Shown here one piece after another: positions 24,269 to 33,296 of a stretch of 64,000 nucleotides of DNA; the stretch's first letter is position 1, and each line of letters begins with the position of its first letter. Both the position numbers and the translations under genes were made by a program. The notes beneath the pieces were generated by a model. That model saw nothing but the letters and a program-made list of their open reading frames with translations, had not been told where the DNA came from and made no database searches. Source of the stretch: Flavobacterium tyrosinilyticum (GTDB taxonomy: Bacteria; Bacteroidota; Bacteroidia; Flavobacteriales; Flavobacteriaceae); contig NZ_JAMOKG010000002.1 of the NCBI RefSeq assembly GCF_023656565.1, positions 377,619-441,618 of the forward strand, written 5' to 3'.

Positions 24269-25393
24269 TTACTTAGGCTGGTTTTGATACGTTTCAATTT
24301 CAAAAATCAAAGTTGCATTTGGAGGGATAACTCCGCCAGCGCCTTTTTCGCCATACGCTAAATTTGAAGGTAAAAAGAAAGTCGCTTTTTCTCCGTCTGT
24401 CATCATATCAAGAGCTTCAAGAAAACCAGGAATCATTCCCTCTTTTTTACCAACTGTAAAAGGAAACGCTTTATATCCGCCTTGCGCATCTCTATTGGCA
24501 TCATATTTTCCATATGCTTTTGCTACTGGAGCCATGCTGCTGTCAAATAAGTTTCCATCTTCAAAATACCCAGCGTAGTGAAAATAGATGTTAGAACCTT
24601 CAGCACCTTTAACGCCAGTACCTTTTTGAGTGATTACATATTTTAAACCAGAAGCTGTTGCAGTTGCTTTTGCTTTTAAGTCTTTAAAATAAGCTGCTTT
24701 TGCAGTTATTACTTTTTTTGCTTCTTCTTTTTTAGCCGCTTCTTTTTTTACATCGTCACTTAAAACTTTTAAAGCATCAAATTTCTTTGCAGCAGCACCT
24801 TTGCGTGTAATAACAATTTTTGTCATTACATCGTCTTGAACAATTTTATTTACATTATCCATTCCAGATACTACGTGGCCAAAAATAGTGTGTTTTCCGT
24901 TTAACCAAGGAGTATCTTTGTGTGTAATGAAAAACTGACTTCCGTTTGTTGCAGGACCAGAATTTGCCATAGCAAGAACACCGCCTTTTTCGAACTTTAA
25001 ATCGTCTACAAATTCATCTTTAAAAGAATATCCTGGACCTCCAGAACCATTTCCTTCTGGATCACCACCCTGAATCATGAAATCGTTAATTACTCTATGG
25101 AATTTTAATCCGTTGTAAAATGGTTTTCCTTTAAGAGATGCTTTAACATTAGGATTTGTACCTTCTGCCAAAGTAATAAAGTTTGCTACTGTAACAGGTG
25201 CTTTTACATACTCTAAAGAAAGAACAATGTCTCCTTTTGTAGTAGAAATTGTAGCGAAAATCCCGTCGCCAGGATTTGCCGCAGCAGCTGCTGTAGTTAT
25301 AGGTTTCGCTGCTGGTTTTGCCGCAGGCTTTTTAGTTTGAGCTTGTATATTTACTATTGCTAAGCAAAATAAAAATAGAAATTTAAATTTCAT
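24269..25393 (-). CDS. Double-domain peptidyl-prolyl isomerase (cyclophilin + FKBP), secreted
   Basis: A 374-residue exported protein with a signal peptide (NIQAQ at about residue 19) and an Ala/Pro/Lys-rich linker. The cyclophilin domain spans about 40-205 (VTVANFITLAEG, FHRVINDFMIQGGDP, NGSQFFITHKDTPWLNGKHT) and the FKBP domain about 250-372 (VYFHYAGY-like strand, MIPGFLEALDMMTDGEKATF, LAYGEKGAGGVIPPNATLIF). Both catalyse proline cis-trans isomerisation, here on envelope proteins in the periplasm. A lysine-rich helical segment separates the domains. It is the last of four genes in the gldI operon, 30 bases after a paralogue of the same architecture. Confidence 0.92.
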   Translation of the reverse strand: MKFKFLFLFCLAIVNIQAQTKKPAAKPAAKPITTAAAAANPGDGIFATISTTKGDIVLSLEYVKAPVTVANFITLAEGTNPNVKASLKGKPFYNGLKFHRVINDFMIQGGDPEGNGSGGPGYSFKDEFVDDLKFEKGGVLAMANSGPATNGSQFFITHKDTPWLNGKHTIFGHVVSGMDNVNKIVQDDVMTKIVITRKGAAAKKFDALKVLSDDVKKEAAKKEEAKKVITAKAAYFKDLKAKATATASGLKYVITQKGTGVKGAEGSNIYFHYAGYFEDGNLFDSSMAPVAKAYGKYDANRDAQGGYKAFPFTVGKKEGMIPGFLEALDMMTDGEKATFFLPSNLAYGEKGAGGVIPPNATLIFEIETYQNQPK

Positions 25394-25423
25394 TGCTTTT
25401 AAAATTTTAAGTCTTTAATTGAA

Positions 25424-26500
25424 TTACTGTTTGTCTGAAATTTGGATTTCGAAAATGATATTAGCGTTTGGCGGAATTACACCTCCAGCACCAGTTGCTC
25501 CATAAGCTAAGTGAGATGGAATGAAAAGAACTGCTTTGTCTCCATAAGACAATTGCTCAACTCCTTCAATAAAACCAGGAATTAAACCATCTTTTTTACC
25601 AGCTTGAAATTGAATTGGTTGGTAGCCGTTTTGCGCTGCTCTTGCAGGATCAAATTTCCCGAATGGTTTTGCCACTTCTTCAATGCTAGTGTCAAATAAA
25701 GTTCCGTTTTCAAGGAAACCAGCATAGTGAATGTAAATTTGACTTCCAATAGCAGGTTTCTTGCCACTTCCTTTTTCTGTAATTACATATTCTAAACCGC
25801 TTGTCGTTTTAGTTGCTTTTGGTTTTAGAGAAGCATAATAATCTACTTTTTCTTTTTGAGCTCCCGCGTATTTTTGTTGTTCTTTTGCAATGTCAGCAAA
25901 ATAGTCGTGGAATACTTTTACAGCATCAAATTTTTTCGCTGCTTCACCATTTCTAATAATAGTTACAGCAACGATATTGTCTCCTTGAACAACTTTGTTT
26001 ACTACTTCTTGATCTTTTGCGCTTACCACATGACCGAAAATAGTATGTAGGTTGTCTAACCAAGGAGTTTCTACGTGAGTGATAAAAAACTGGCTGCTGT
26101 TTGTTCCAGGTCCGTTATTAGCCATTGCTAAAACTCCAGCTTTGTCAAATTTCAAATCTGAGAATTCATCTTTAAATTTATATCCAGTATCTCCAGAACC
26201 AGTTCCTAATGGATCACCACTTTGAATCATGAAACTTTCAATTACTCGGTGAAATTTTAAACCGTCAAAAAAAGGTTTCTTTTTTAATTGTTCGTGCGTT
26301 ACAAACTCGTTTTTACCTTCAGCCAAAGTCACAAAGTTAGCCACTGTAATAGGTGCTTTTTTGTAATCAAGCTCTACAATGATGTGACCTTTATTTGTTT
26401 CGATATCGGCATATAAACCATCAGGAAGATTACTGTGGTCATCTTTACAAGAATAAAATGAGCCTACGGCTATTAGTAATAATAAAATACTCTTTTTCAT
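25424..26500 (-). CDS. Double-domain peptidyl-prolyl isomerase lipoprotein (cyclophilin + FKBP)
   Basis: A 358-residue paralogue of the following gene, but a lipoprotein (lipobox FYSC, Cys18). The cyclophilin domain (about 28-200) has FHRVIESFMIQSGDP and NSSQFFITHVETPWLDNLHT; the FKBP domain (about 235-357) has IYIHYAGFLENGTLFDTSIE, GLIPGFIEGVEQLSYGDKAVL and LAYGATGAGGVIPPNANIIF. Membrane anchoring separates it functionally from the soluble paralogue. It lies 23 bases downstream of gldI, which points to shared work on folding of outer-membrane or gliding proteins; that link is inference from context. Confidence 0.92.
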   Translation of the reverse strand: MKKSILLLLIAVGSFYSCKDDHSNLPDGLYADIETNKGHIIVELDYKKAPITVANFVTLAEGKNEFVTHEQLKKKPFFDGLKFHRVIESFMIQSGDPLGTGSGDTGYKFKDEFSDLKFDKAGVLAMANNGPGTNSSQFFITHVETPWLDNLHTIFGHVVSAKDQEVVNKVVQGDNIVAVTIIRNGEAAKKFDAVKVFHDYFADIAKEQQKYAGAQKEKVDYYASLKPKATKTTSGLEYVITEKGSGKKPAIGSQIYIHYAGFLENGTLFDTSIEEVAKPFGKFDPARAAQNGYQPIQFQAGKKDGLIPGFIEGVEQLSYGDKAVLFIPSHLAYGATGAGGVIPPNANIIFEIQISDKQ

Positions 26501-26523
26501 TTTAAGATGTTGTTTTTATTGAG

Positions 26524-27174
26524 TTAATGTAATGTATCTTTTTTAGCTGGCGCAGCAGGTTTTGCAACTGCAGGTTTTGGCGTTACGGCTGATGGCTGAG
26601 CAGCAGGTTTTACTGTTTGTGCCGCAGGATCTGGAACAAAATTTCTAAGCGTTATTGTAACGATTAGAGATTCGTTTGTTCCAATTTTTTTATTATCTCC
26701 GTGATATCCGTAAGCCATATGCGATGGAAATAAAAACGTGACAGTTTCGTTTTTATGCATTCTTTTTATTCCGTCACGAAGCCCCATCATAATATCTTGT
26801 TTGTCTACATAGTAAGTTTGAGGACCAAGATCTGATTCAGAATAAATGACATTGCCTTTTATGTCTTTTACTTCCATATTAAAGTAAGCAATATCGCCTT
26901 TTCTCGGAGCTGCAGTTTCATTTGTATTTCTTTCGTCGTAATAAAACCAATAGCCTTTTGGAGTAGCATAATATTTTACTTTCGGATTGCTTTTGATTAT
27001 TTTCTTAATGACATCTTCTTCATTTGCCACTAATTTTTTGTTTCGGTCAGCCGATTTTTTCATGAATGTTCCCGAAGCTCTAGAAATCGGTCTTCTGGCT
27101 TCTTCATGATGCTTACAACTGCTTAATAAAACTGTAAAAAGCAAAGTGTAAATGCTAAGTTTTAGGTAGTTCAT
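26524..27174 (-). CDS. gldI: Gliding motility lipoprotein GldI (FKBP-type peptidyl-prolyl isomerase)
   Basis: A 216-residue lipoprotein (LLSSC, Cys20). After a helical stretch (DRNKKLVANEEDVIKKIIKS) comes a single FKBP domain at about residues 85-185: DIAYFNMEVKDIKGNVIYSE, GLRDGIKRMHKNETVTFLFP, HMAYGYHGDNKKIGTNESLI. The C-terminal tail is Pro/Ala-rich. GldI of Flavobacterium johnsoniae is a lipoprotein of this kind required for gliding and chitin use, thought to assist folding of motility/secretion components. It sits eight bases after an nrnA-like gene and ahead of two double-domain isomerases. Confidence 0.9.
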   Translation of the reverse strand: MNYLKLSIYTLLFTVLLSSCKHHEEARRPISRASGTFMKKSADRNKKLVANEEDVIKKIIKSNPKVKYYATPKGYWFYYDERNTNETAAPRKGDIAYFNMEVKDIKGNVIYSESDLGPQTYYVDKQDIMMGLRDGIKRMHKNETVTFLFPSHMAYGYHGDNKKIGTNESLIVTITLRNFVPDPAAQTVKPAAQPSAVTPKPAVAKPAAPAKKDTLH

Positions 27175-27182
27175 GATTTGGA

Positions 27183-28187
27183 TTATAATTTTAGTTTTTT
27201 TACTAAATCTTCAAATTTATTAACTGTTTCTTGCATCGAAACTTCAGATCTTCCGCCAGCTGCATTGCTATGTCCGCCACCGTTGAAATGGTCTCTCGCA
27301 AACTGATTTACATCAAAGCCTCCCTGCGAACGGAATGAAATCTTGATAATGCCTTCGTCTTTATTTTCGATAAAAATAGCAGTAAAAACAATATCTTTTA
27401 TACTTAAGCCATAATTAACAATTCCTTCGGTATCACCTTTAACATAATTAAAAGAATCCAGCTCTTCTTGTGTTAACGTCGTATATGAAGTTTTATGATT
27501 TTCAAGGATCTTCATGTTCTGCAAAGCACGTCCTAATAATTGTAATCTGCTGAAAGAGCTATTGTCAAAAAGTAATACAGGAATCTGAGTGTTTTCAACT
27601 CCTAAATCAATTAATTCGGCTATAATTCTATGTGTATTTCCTGTTGTGCCAGGAAAACGGAAAGAACCAGAATCGGTTAAAATGCCTGTATAAATACAAG
27701 TTGCAATGGTTTTATCAATGTCTTCTTTTTTGTTTAAGAAAGTGATAAAGTTATAAACCATCTCACAAGTAGATCCGTATGAAGTTTCTGAATAGGTATA
27801 GGTAGCATAGTCATCAGGTTTTTGATGATGATCGATCATAATGAAAGTCGCTTTTAGCTTTGCTAAAGTATGCTCCATTTCGCCTGTACGGTGAAAAGCA
27901 TTAAAATCAAGTGTGAAAATGATTTCAGCTTCTTCTAAAATCTGTGTGCAGATTTCGGTTTCTTTTTCGAATATTTTTACGGTTTCAGATCCTGGAAGCC
28001 AAGCTAAAAAATTAGGAAAATCATTTGGAGCAATTACTGTTGCCTGATGATTGTTTTTAATTAAAAAATGGTATAAACCTAACGTTGATCCCATTGCATC
28101 GCCATCTGGTCCTCTGTGCGGAATGATGACAATTTTCTTTGGGGTGGCGAGTAATAATTGAATCGCTTGAATATCTTGTATTTTCAT
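27183..28187 (-). CDS. nrnA: DHH-family phosphoesterase, NrnA-like (oligoribonuclease / pAp phosphatase)
   Basis: A 334-residue cytoplasmic protein with the DHH domain motifs IIPHRGPDGDAMGSTLGLYH (motif I), FTLDFNAFHRTG, MIDHHQKPD (DHH) and a C-terminal DHHA1 domain with HFNGGGHSNAAGGRS. NrnA-type enzymes degrade nanoRNAs to mononucleotides and dephosphorylate pAp, with manganese. Flavobacteria lack the Orn exonuclease in most cases, so this is probably the main route. It is the first gene of the gldI operon. Confidence 0.88.
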   Translation of the reverse strand: MKIQDIQAIQLLLATPKKIVIIPHRGPDGDAMGSTLGLYHFLIKNNHQATVIAPNDFPNFLAWLPGSETVKIFEKETEICTQILEEAEIIFTLDFNAFHRTGEMEHTLAKLKATFIMIDHHQKPDDYATYTYSETSYGSTCEMVYNFITFLNKKEDIDKTIATCIYTGILTDSGSFRFPGTTGNTHRIIAELIDLGVENTQIPVLLFDNSSFSRLQLLGRALQNMKILENHKTSYTTLTQEELDSFNYVKGDTEGIVNYGLSIKDIVFTAIFIENKDEGIIKISFRSQGGFDVNQFARDHFNGGGHSNAAGGRSEVSMQETVNKFEDLVKKLKL

Positions 28188-28317
28188 AGTGTGCGAATTT
28201 ACATTTTTTTAATGTAATGCTGAAAATAATTTTAGTGGACAGTCGGAGTAGTTAGTGTTCAGTTTTTAGTGTTCAGTCGCAGTTCTCAGTTTTCATCCCA
28301 GTTTGGAATTTGAGATT
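28188..28317. repeat. Short direct repeats (TTAGTGTTCAG) between genes
   Basis: TTAGTGTTCAGTTTTTAGTG and related CAGTC/AGTT units repeat between 28230 and 28300, followed by TTTGGAATTTGAG and AAAATTGGAATTT tracts like those at 14460-14505. The stretch is low complexity and no coding sense is visible. Confidence 0.5.
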
Positions 28318-29562
28318 TTAAAAATTGGAATTTAATCTTTGATACAATTTATATTTCGCACCTTTTACAATCTGTGATTTGTAAATTCCGACAGAACCAG
28401 AAGAAAAATAAGCAATTGTACAGGCAATTGCGATGAAAATTCCAGGAGCAATTCCGAATAATTCCATTCCCATAATCGTACAGGCAATAGGAGTGTGGGT
28501 TGCACCTGAGAAAACAGCAACAAATCCGATTCCTGCTAAAAGCGCAATCGGCATTGGAATTACGGTCGATAAAGCACTTCCTAAAGTTGCACCGACAAAA
28601 AATAGCGGCGTTACTTCGCCTCCTTTAAAACCAGCTCCTAAAGTAAATCCAGTAAACAATATTTTAAGTATAAAATCGTACCATTGATTTGGATTTGAAA
28701 ATGATTCGACAATTACAGGAACGCCCAGACCTGAGAATTTTGTAAATCCGAAACCAGCAATGGCAATAGCCAAAACCACACCGCCAATTACAGGGCGAAG
28801 TGGAGGATATTTAATGTTTTTTGAAAAAAGAGAACCCCAGAAATGAGTACTTCTAGAAAATAATAGAGCGGCAAATCCTGATAAAACTCCAACAATTAGA
28901 GTGAAAATAATATTATTTAAACTAAGTTCTGGAACAACAGGAATACTGTAATGTGTATGTTTGATTTCCCAGAATTCTACGGTGAAATAAGCTGCGTAAG
29001 CGACTAAAAAAGAAAGTAAAATGCTTTTAAAATTAATTTTACTGAAATATAAAACTTCTAAAGCGAATATTGCGCCAGCCAAAGGAGTTCCGAAAACGGA
29101 AGCAAAACCCGCGCTGATTCCGAGAATGATTAAAATTCGGCGTTCTGAATTATCAATTTGGAAGAATTTTGTAAACTGATCGGCAATTGCACCTCCCATT
29201 TGTACCGCAGTTCCTTCTCGTCCCGCAGATCCTCCGAACAAATGTGTCAGTAATGTTCCTAAAAGTACTAAAGGAGCCATTTTAAACGGAATGACTTTTT
29301 TGGGATTTTCGTATTCTTCCAATAAAAGATTGTTTCCTTTTGCAACCGATTCTCCCCAATAATAATAACTCAATCCAACCATAAATCCGCCGAAAGGCAA
29401 AAGCCATATAATCCAGTTATGGTGAATTCTAAATTGCGTAACCCATTCTAAAGAAACTAAGAAAAATGCTGAAGCCGATCCAGAAAGTATTCCGATTAAA
29501 GCACAGATAAGAATCCATTTTGGAATAGAAATCAGGAATTGTTTTGGATTTTGAGTAGTCAT
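28318..29562 (-). CDS. ClC family chloride channel / antiporter
   Basis: A 414-residue inner-membrane protein with about ten to twelve helices. ClC signatures are present: GGSAGREGTAVQMGGAIA (the GxxGREGP-like filter with gating glutamate; threonine replaces the usual proline), ASVFGTPLAGAIFALEVL, and the late GFVAVFSGATHTPIACTIMG. There are no C-terminal CBS domains, as in short bacterial ClC. The N-terminal region is typical of voltage-gated chloride channel family members of Bacteroidota, some of which handle fluoride or chloride. It is a single gene. Confidence 0.9.
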   Translation of the reverse strand: MTTQNPKQFLISIPKWILICALIGILSGSASAFFLVSLEWVTQFRIHHNWIIWLLPFGGFMVGLSYYYWGESVAKGNNLLLEEYENPKKVIPFKMAPLVLLGTLLTHLFGGSAGREGTAVQMGGAIADQFTKFFQIDNSERRILIILGISAGFASVFGTPLAGAIFALEVLYFSKINFKSILLSFLVAYAAYFTVEFWEIKHTHYSIPVVPELSLNNIIFTLIVGVLSGFAALLFSRSTHFWGSLFSKNIKYPPLRPVIGGVVLAIAIAGFGFTKFSGLGVPVIVESFSNPNQWYDFILKILFTGFTLGAGFKGGEVTPLFFVGATLGSALSTVIPMPIALLAGIGFVAVFSGATHTPIACTIMGMELFGIAPGIFIAIACTIAYFSSGSVGIYKSQIVKGAKYKLYQRLNSNF

Positions 29563-29583
29563 TAAGATTTGAGTGACTTTTTT

Positions 29584-29648
29584 GCCACGAATTCACAAAT
29601 TTAAATAATTGAATTCTTTTAAATAAATATAATTCGTGAATTCGTGGC
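29584..29648. repeat. Inverted repeat, 13-bp arms (GCCACGAATTCAC)
   Basis: The perfect arms are 29584-29596 and 29636-29648; the spacer is AT-rich. The same unit occurs singly at 72-84 and in degenerate form near 17700-17725. It lies between ClC and RidA genes. Confidence 0.75.
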
Positions 29649-29657
29649 TATAAAAAA

Positions 29658-30041
29658 TTACTGAACAACAGCAGTAAATTCTATTTCAACCAAATATTCT
29701 GGAGCAACCAGTTTACTGATTTCATAAAATCCGGTTGTTGGTTTTATATCTTTAAAGAAAGCAGAATGTGCTCTCGCCACTTCTTCAAAAGTAGAAACAT
29801 TGGTAGTAAAAATTCTAGTTCTAATAACATCTTTCATCCCCACATTTAAATCTTCTAAAACTTTTTCAACTCGTTCCAAAATATTATAGGTTTGAGCATA
29901 AGCGTCATCAGCTTTTACTTTTTCGCCGTCAACAATGGCTACAGTTCCAGAAACTTCCACAATATTGCCAATTCTTACGGCACGGCAATATCCCATTTTG
30001 TCTTCCCAAGGCGATCCAGTTAAGATGTTTTCTCTTTTCAT
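29658..30041 (-). CDS. RidA family (reactive enamine/imine deaminase) protein
   Basis: A 127-residue cytoplasmic protein of the YjgF/YER057c/RidA family, which hydrolyses reactive enamines and imines. Visible features are the N-terminal GSPWEDKMGYCRAVRIGN, VEVSGTVAIVDG-like strand, YAQTYNILERVEKVLEDLNV, and KDVIRTRIFTTNVSTFEEVA, containing the position of the catalytic arginine. The C-terminal EIEFTAVV matches the family's conserved terminus. It is longer at the N-terminal side than canonical RidA, so a subfamily member with unknown substrate is likely. Confidence 0.85.
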   Translation of the reverse strand: MKRENILTGSPWEDKMGYCRAVRIGNIVEVSGTVAIVDGEKVKADDAYAQTYNILERVEKVLEDLNVGMKDVIRTRIFTTNVSTFEEVARAHSAFFKDIKPTTGFYEISKLVAPEYLVEIEFTAVVQ

Positions 30042-30142
30042 TTTTTTAGTTTTTTGCGAATTTGGCTGTACGTTTTAAAAGCAAATTCAGGTTAATTAAA
30101 GATGTTGCAATTTAAGAATTATGGTTCTGAAAGGAATTAAAA

Positions 30143-30177
30143 AAAGCTTGAAATCAATTCAGAAATTCAAGCTTTTT
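30143..30177 (-). terminator. Terminator of the cbpA-cbpM operon
   Basis: The stem AAAGCTTGAA / TTCAAGCTTT (about 30144-30153 with 30165-30174) has a 12-base loop and U-rich flanks, 15 bases past the cbpM stop. Confidence 0.85.
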
Positions 30178-30191
30178 TGTGATATTAATTG

Positions 30192-30497
30192 TTATTCAGT
30201 TTCTCTTTCTTCGTAAAGGCGAAGCTTATTTTGTATCGTATTTAAATTTTGCTGTAAGGCTTCAATTTTATTTAATAAATGTGCAATGGCGTCAATTCCT
30301 TCTAGATTTATTTTGAGATCATAATGCATTCGAATCATTTTTTCAACCGTTGGCAGCTGTTCTTGTTCCAGAAACTCGTCATTTTCCTCATTAATAATGT
30401 GAATAAGGCCATAATTATTAAGTTCAGTGATAAAAGTGTTTTCAATTTCGTGATACATACAAAACTGTTTGATCTGGATTAAATTTTTACTTTTCAT
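30192..30497 (-). CDS. cbpM: CbpM-like chaperone modulator
   Basis: A 101-residue cytoplasmic protein with a MerR-like helical N-terminal part ([20 protein letters not shown]) followed by [19 protein letters not shown] and a coiled-coil C-terminus ([20 protein letters not shown]). CbpM binds the J-domain of CbpA and inhibits it. Its start overlaps the stop of the cbpA gene by four bases (ATGA), so the pair is translationally coupled. Confidence 0.85.
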   Translation of the reverse strand: MKSKNLIQIKQFCMYHEIENTFITELNNYGLIHIINEENDEFLEQEQLPTVEKMIRMHYDLKINLEGIDAIAHLLNKIEALQQNLNTIQNKLRLYEERETE

Positions 30498-31414
30498 GAC
30501 TTTCTTAGTTTTGCTAATTCTTCAAATAATTCTTTCTCTTTATCCGACAGTTTTGTTGGGAGTTTAATGGTATAAGTAATGTATAAATCACCAAACTGAT
30601 TTTCTTTTTTGTAAACAGGAAAACCTTTTCCTTTCAATTTTACCTTTGTTCCAGGCTGCGTTTCTGGTGGGACTTTAATTTTTACTTTTCCATCAAAAGT
30701 ATTGATATATGTTTCTCCGCCTAAAATAGCCGTGTAAAGATCGATTGGCGCCTCGGCGTACAAATTATTTCCTTCACGTTTAAAATCTGAATTATTTGAA
30801 ATTATAAAGGTGATGTATAAATCGCCGTTTGGTCCGCCGTTTACACCTGGTCCGCCATGATTAGGAATTTTTATAATTTGTCCGTTTTCTACACCGGCAG
30901 GAATCGTAATTCTAATATTTTTTCCGTTTACTGACAAGTTTCGTTTATGTGTTTTGTAAGCTTCAGCTAGGTCTAATACCAGTTCGGCATTAAAATCCTG
31001 GCCTCTATATTTAGATTGAGATCTGCTTCTTCCTCCGCCATACATCGAATTAAAAAAATCGGAAAAGTCGCTTCCAGAAAAGTCTCCGCCTTCAAAACCA
31101 GAGAAATCGCCTTCAGAATATTGATAACCGCCTTGCTGCCTGCTTTGCTGCTGATTCGGGTCGTAACCTGCTTTTTCAAACTCTTCAGCATGTTTCCAGT
31201 CTTTTCCGTATTTATCGTATTTTTTTCGATTTTCTGGATTGCTTAAAACCTCGTTTGCTTCATTTATTTCTTTAAATTTTTTCTCGGCTTCTTTATCATT
31301 CGGATTCAAATCTGGATGATATTTTCTGGCCAGTTTTCTATAGGCCTTTTTAATGTCTGCCTCGGTAGCAGATTTTGTAACATCTAGTACTTTATAATAA
31401 TCGATATAATCCAT
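30494..31414 (-). CDS. cbpA: CbpA-type DnaJ co-chaperone
   Basis: A 306-residue cytoplasmic DnaJ homologue without the zinc-finger region. J-domain at residues 4-70 ([35 protein letters not shown] with the HPD motif), a Gly/Gln/Ser-rich linker at about 75-135, then two CTD domains ([40 protein letters not shown]). This order is that of CbpA, which works with DnaK and binds DNA under stress or in stationary phase. It is followed by its modulator cbpM with a four-base overlap. Confidence 0.92.
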   Translation of the reverse strand: MDYIDYYKVLDVTKSATEADIKKAYRKLARKYHPDLNPNDKEAEKKFKEINEANEVLSNPENRKKYDKYGKDWKHAEEFEKAGYDPNQQQSRQQGGYQYSEGDFSGFEGGDFSGSDFSDFFNSMYGGGRSRSQSKYRGQDFNAELVLDLAEAYKTHKRNLSVNGKNIRITIPAGVENGQIIKIPNHGGPGVNGGPNGDLYITFIISNNSDFKREGNNLYAEAPIDLYTAILGGETYINTFDGKVKIKVPPETQPGTKVKLKGKGFPVYKKENQFGDLYITYTIKLPTKLSDKEKELFEELAKLRKS

Positions 31415-31641
31415 TTTGCTAAGATTTATAAATGGTAAATAAAGTCTTCAAGGTAAGAATAAGTTGTTAATAATCAAAATGCTGTATGCTTTTGTAAAGT
31501 CAGTTTTTGGAATTTGTAAATTATAAAATTGAAATTTATTTTTTAAGAAATAAAAAATCTTGGCAGGTTTTTTGATTCCAAAAATTAGCTTAATTTAATG
31601 TTATAAAACTCCTAAAGTTGTAGCACCTAACTAAATTATAC

Positions 31642-31649
31642 TATTTTTG
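31642..31649 (+). promoter_or_regulatory. TAnnTTTG -7 box for the 31.7 kb gene
   Basis: TATTTTTG matches TAnnTTTG; a GTTG lies 21 bases upstream as a weak -33. A start site just after it supports translation from 31708 rather than from the in-frame ATG at 31663. Confidence 0.55.
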
Positions 31650-31707
31650 TGATGCTAGACTTTTGGTTTGTATTAATTATAAAAGGCGATTCGATAATAT
31701 TTTTTCA

Positions 31708-32421
31708 ATGAAGCACATTTTATTTTTCATATTATTTTTTACTGCGATGTCTGTATCGGCTCAAATTGAGTCTAATACTAAATTCAAAGCAATTCCAGGG
31801 GGAAAGTTTACTGCGAAGCCCAAAAAGACTCCGATTCCTGAAGTCAAAGATCCGCAGGCAGATTTTAATGATATGCCAGCAATTAAAACGCCAAATGTTT
31901 TTGAAAATACTACTATAACTCCAAAATCAAAATTTCAGATTGGAGAAGAAAAAAGCAAATTTACCATGTCTACTGAAACCGATTTTGCTAATCCTGGTGA
32001 CCGATATGTAGCAAAAATGGAAAAAGATTTGGATAAAAGCTTAAAAGATGCTGGTTTACGAGAAGGACGCGGCGTGTTGGTAAAGAGGAATATTTCGTTG
32101 GGTGATTTTAAAACGAAATCAGAATATTTTATAGTGAAGTTTCGAGATTTTGGAGCAATTGATGGCGATTTAGTAAAAGTATCTTGCAATGAAGTTGTGG
32201 TAAGAGACCGAATTTTGCTAGATTCCAATTTCCAGCAAGTAAAAATCAATCTTGGACAAGGTTTTAATAAATTAGATTTTGAAGCTCTAAATATAGGAAC
32301 GCTTGGAGGAAACACAGCAGAAATACAGGTTTACGACGATAAAGGCAATCTAGTTACCAATGATTACTGGGATAATCTTGCCGCAGGTTTTAAAGCTTCG
32401 ATAGTGGTGACGAAAGAGTAA
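31708..32421 (+). CDS. Secreted protein of unknown function
   Basis: A 237-residue exported protein. A signal peptide (1-19, VSA before QI) is followed by a Lys/Pro-rich segment (FTAKPKKTPIPEVKDPQADF) and an all-beta C-terminal domain (YFIVKFRDFGAIDGDLVKVS, FNKLDFEALNIGTLGGNTAE, and NLAAGFKASIVVTKE at the end). I do not recognise it. The start is set at 31708 because it opens a signal peptide and lies after a -7 box. The mature protein is periplasmic or surface-attached. It converges on a lipoprotein gene across a repeat block. Confidence 0.75.
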   Translation: MKHILFFILFFTAMSVSAQIESNTKFKAIPGGKFTAKPKKTPIPEVKDPQADFNDMPAIKTPNVFENTTITPKSKFQIGEEKSKFTMSTETDFANPGDRYVAKMEKDLDKSLKDAGLREGRGVLVKRNISLGDFKTKSEYFIVKFRDFGAIDGDLVKVSCNEVVVRDRILLDSNFQQVKINLGQGFNKLDFEALNIGTLGGNTAEIQVYDDKGNLVTNDYWDNLAAGFKASIVVTKE

Positions 32422-32445
32422 AGCGCTTTCAGCGCTAGAAGATAC

Positions 32446-32548
32446 AAAGTGACAAAGGTTCAAAGTAACAAAGTTTTTACACTTCGTTTCTTTGAACCTT
32501 TGTTACTCTCTCACTTTGTTACTCTGTCACTTTGTTACTTTGTTACTT
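32446..32548. repeat. Interleaved direct and inverted repeats of ACTTTGTTACT
   Basis: AAAGTGACAAAGGTTCAAAG (left) pairs with CTTTGAACCTTTGTTACT (right). The right half then repeats ACTTTGTTACT/CACTTTGTTACTTTGTTAC four times in a row. It lies between convergent genes and may act as terminator or as a REP-type element. Confidence 0.7.
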
Positions 32549-32551
32549 TGA

Positions 32552-33079
32552 TCAAAATGGATCCGCAGTAACCTTAAACTTCATTTCTGCTTTTACGGTC
32601 ACATCTTTTGTTAAGGTTTCTTTCAATGTTACTTTCGTTCTGATTTTGTAACTGTCTGCTTTTATATATTCATCTAATCTTTTATCAGTACAAATCAAAT
32701 CGATCGTGTTGCTTGATACATTGATATTATCAGCATACGCTAATTCAATTTCTTCTGAGTTAGCCGTAGAAATATATAGATGTACAGATTTTAAAAAGGT
32801 AAATGTTTTATCCGAAGGATCTGTAATCGATAATTTCAGCGATCTGATTTTTACATCTTTCACCAAATTTGCTTTTGTTTTATTGTTTTCAAACTCAGCA
32901 GAAGAATTGGTCGTAACCTCTGGCGTAATAATCTCTGAAGGCAGATTAATTGGAGAAGTGCTTTGAATTTTAATCGAAGCATTGTTCGAAATAGTAAAAG
33001 TTAGCAAATCATCAACAGTGTTGCAAGAGCTAAAAAAGATCGATAAGAAAGCTGTCAGGGCAATAATTTTTGATTTCAT
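32552..33079 (-). CDS. Lipoprotein of unknown function
   Basis: A 175-residue lipoprotein (lipobox FSSC, Cys19) with a beta-rich body: TFTISNNASIKIQSTSPINL, NLVKDVKIRSLKLSITDPSD and SVHLYISTANSEEIELAYAD. The pattern resembles small secreted beta-sandwich proteins of flavobacteria, but I do not recognise a named family. It is a single gene that converges on the gene at 31708. Confidence 0.75.
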   Translation of the reverse strand: MKSKIIALTAFLSIFFSSCNTVDDLLTFTISNNASIKIQSTSPINLPSEIITPEVTTNSSAEFENNKTKANLVKDVKIRSLKLSITDPSDKTFTFLKSVHLYISTANSEEIELAYADNINVSSNTIDLICTDKRLDEYIKADSYKIRTKVTLKETLTKDVTVKAEMKFKVTADPF

Positions 33080-33137
33080 GGTTAAATTAAATTGGGTTTT
33101 TCGTTATGTACGAAATAATTGGGTTTTTGGATTTGCA

Positions 33138-33222
33138 AAGATACTGAGTTGCTAAGGTTCTAAGTTTTTTGTTTTTTGAGTTAGAAAAAAGCTCAGAATC
33201 TTAGTAACTAAGTATCTTAGAA
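33138..33222. repeat. Palindromic intergenic repeat (AAGATACTGAGTTGCTAAGG type)
   Basis: The left arm (about 33138-33165) and right arm (about 33190-33220, CTCAGAATCTTAGTAACTAA) pair imperfectly over some 25 bases. It lies between the lipoprotein gene and guaA. Confidence 0.55.
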
Positions 33223-33285
33223 TCTACAGTGAAAAAAAAATATTTTTTTTCACTGCTCCGATTTTTCAATTTCGAATATAAAAAG

Positions 33286-33293
33286 TATTTTTG
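33286..33293 (+). promoter_or_regulatory. TAnnTTTG -7 box abutting the guaA start
   Basis: TATTTTTG ends three bases before the guaA ATG at 33297. If used, transcription would begin at or next to the start codon, giving a leaderless or nearly leaderless message. No good -33 TTG is visible. Confidence 0.45.
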
Positions 33294-33296
33294 CGC

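Noticed and set aside
33291..33296. TTG start for guaA two codons before the ATG
   Set aside because: The usual GuaA N-terminus starts with the ATG at 33297, and the TTG is part of the -7 box.
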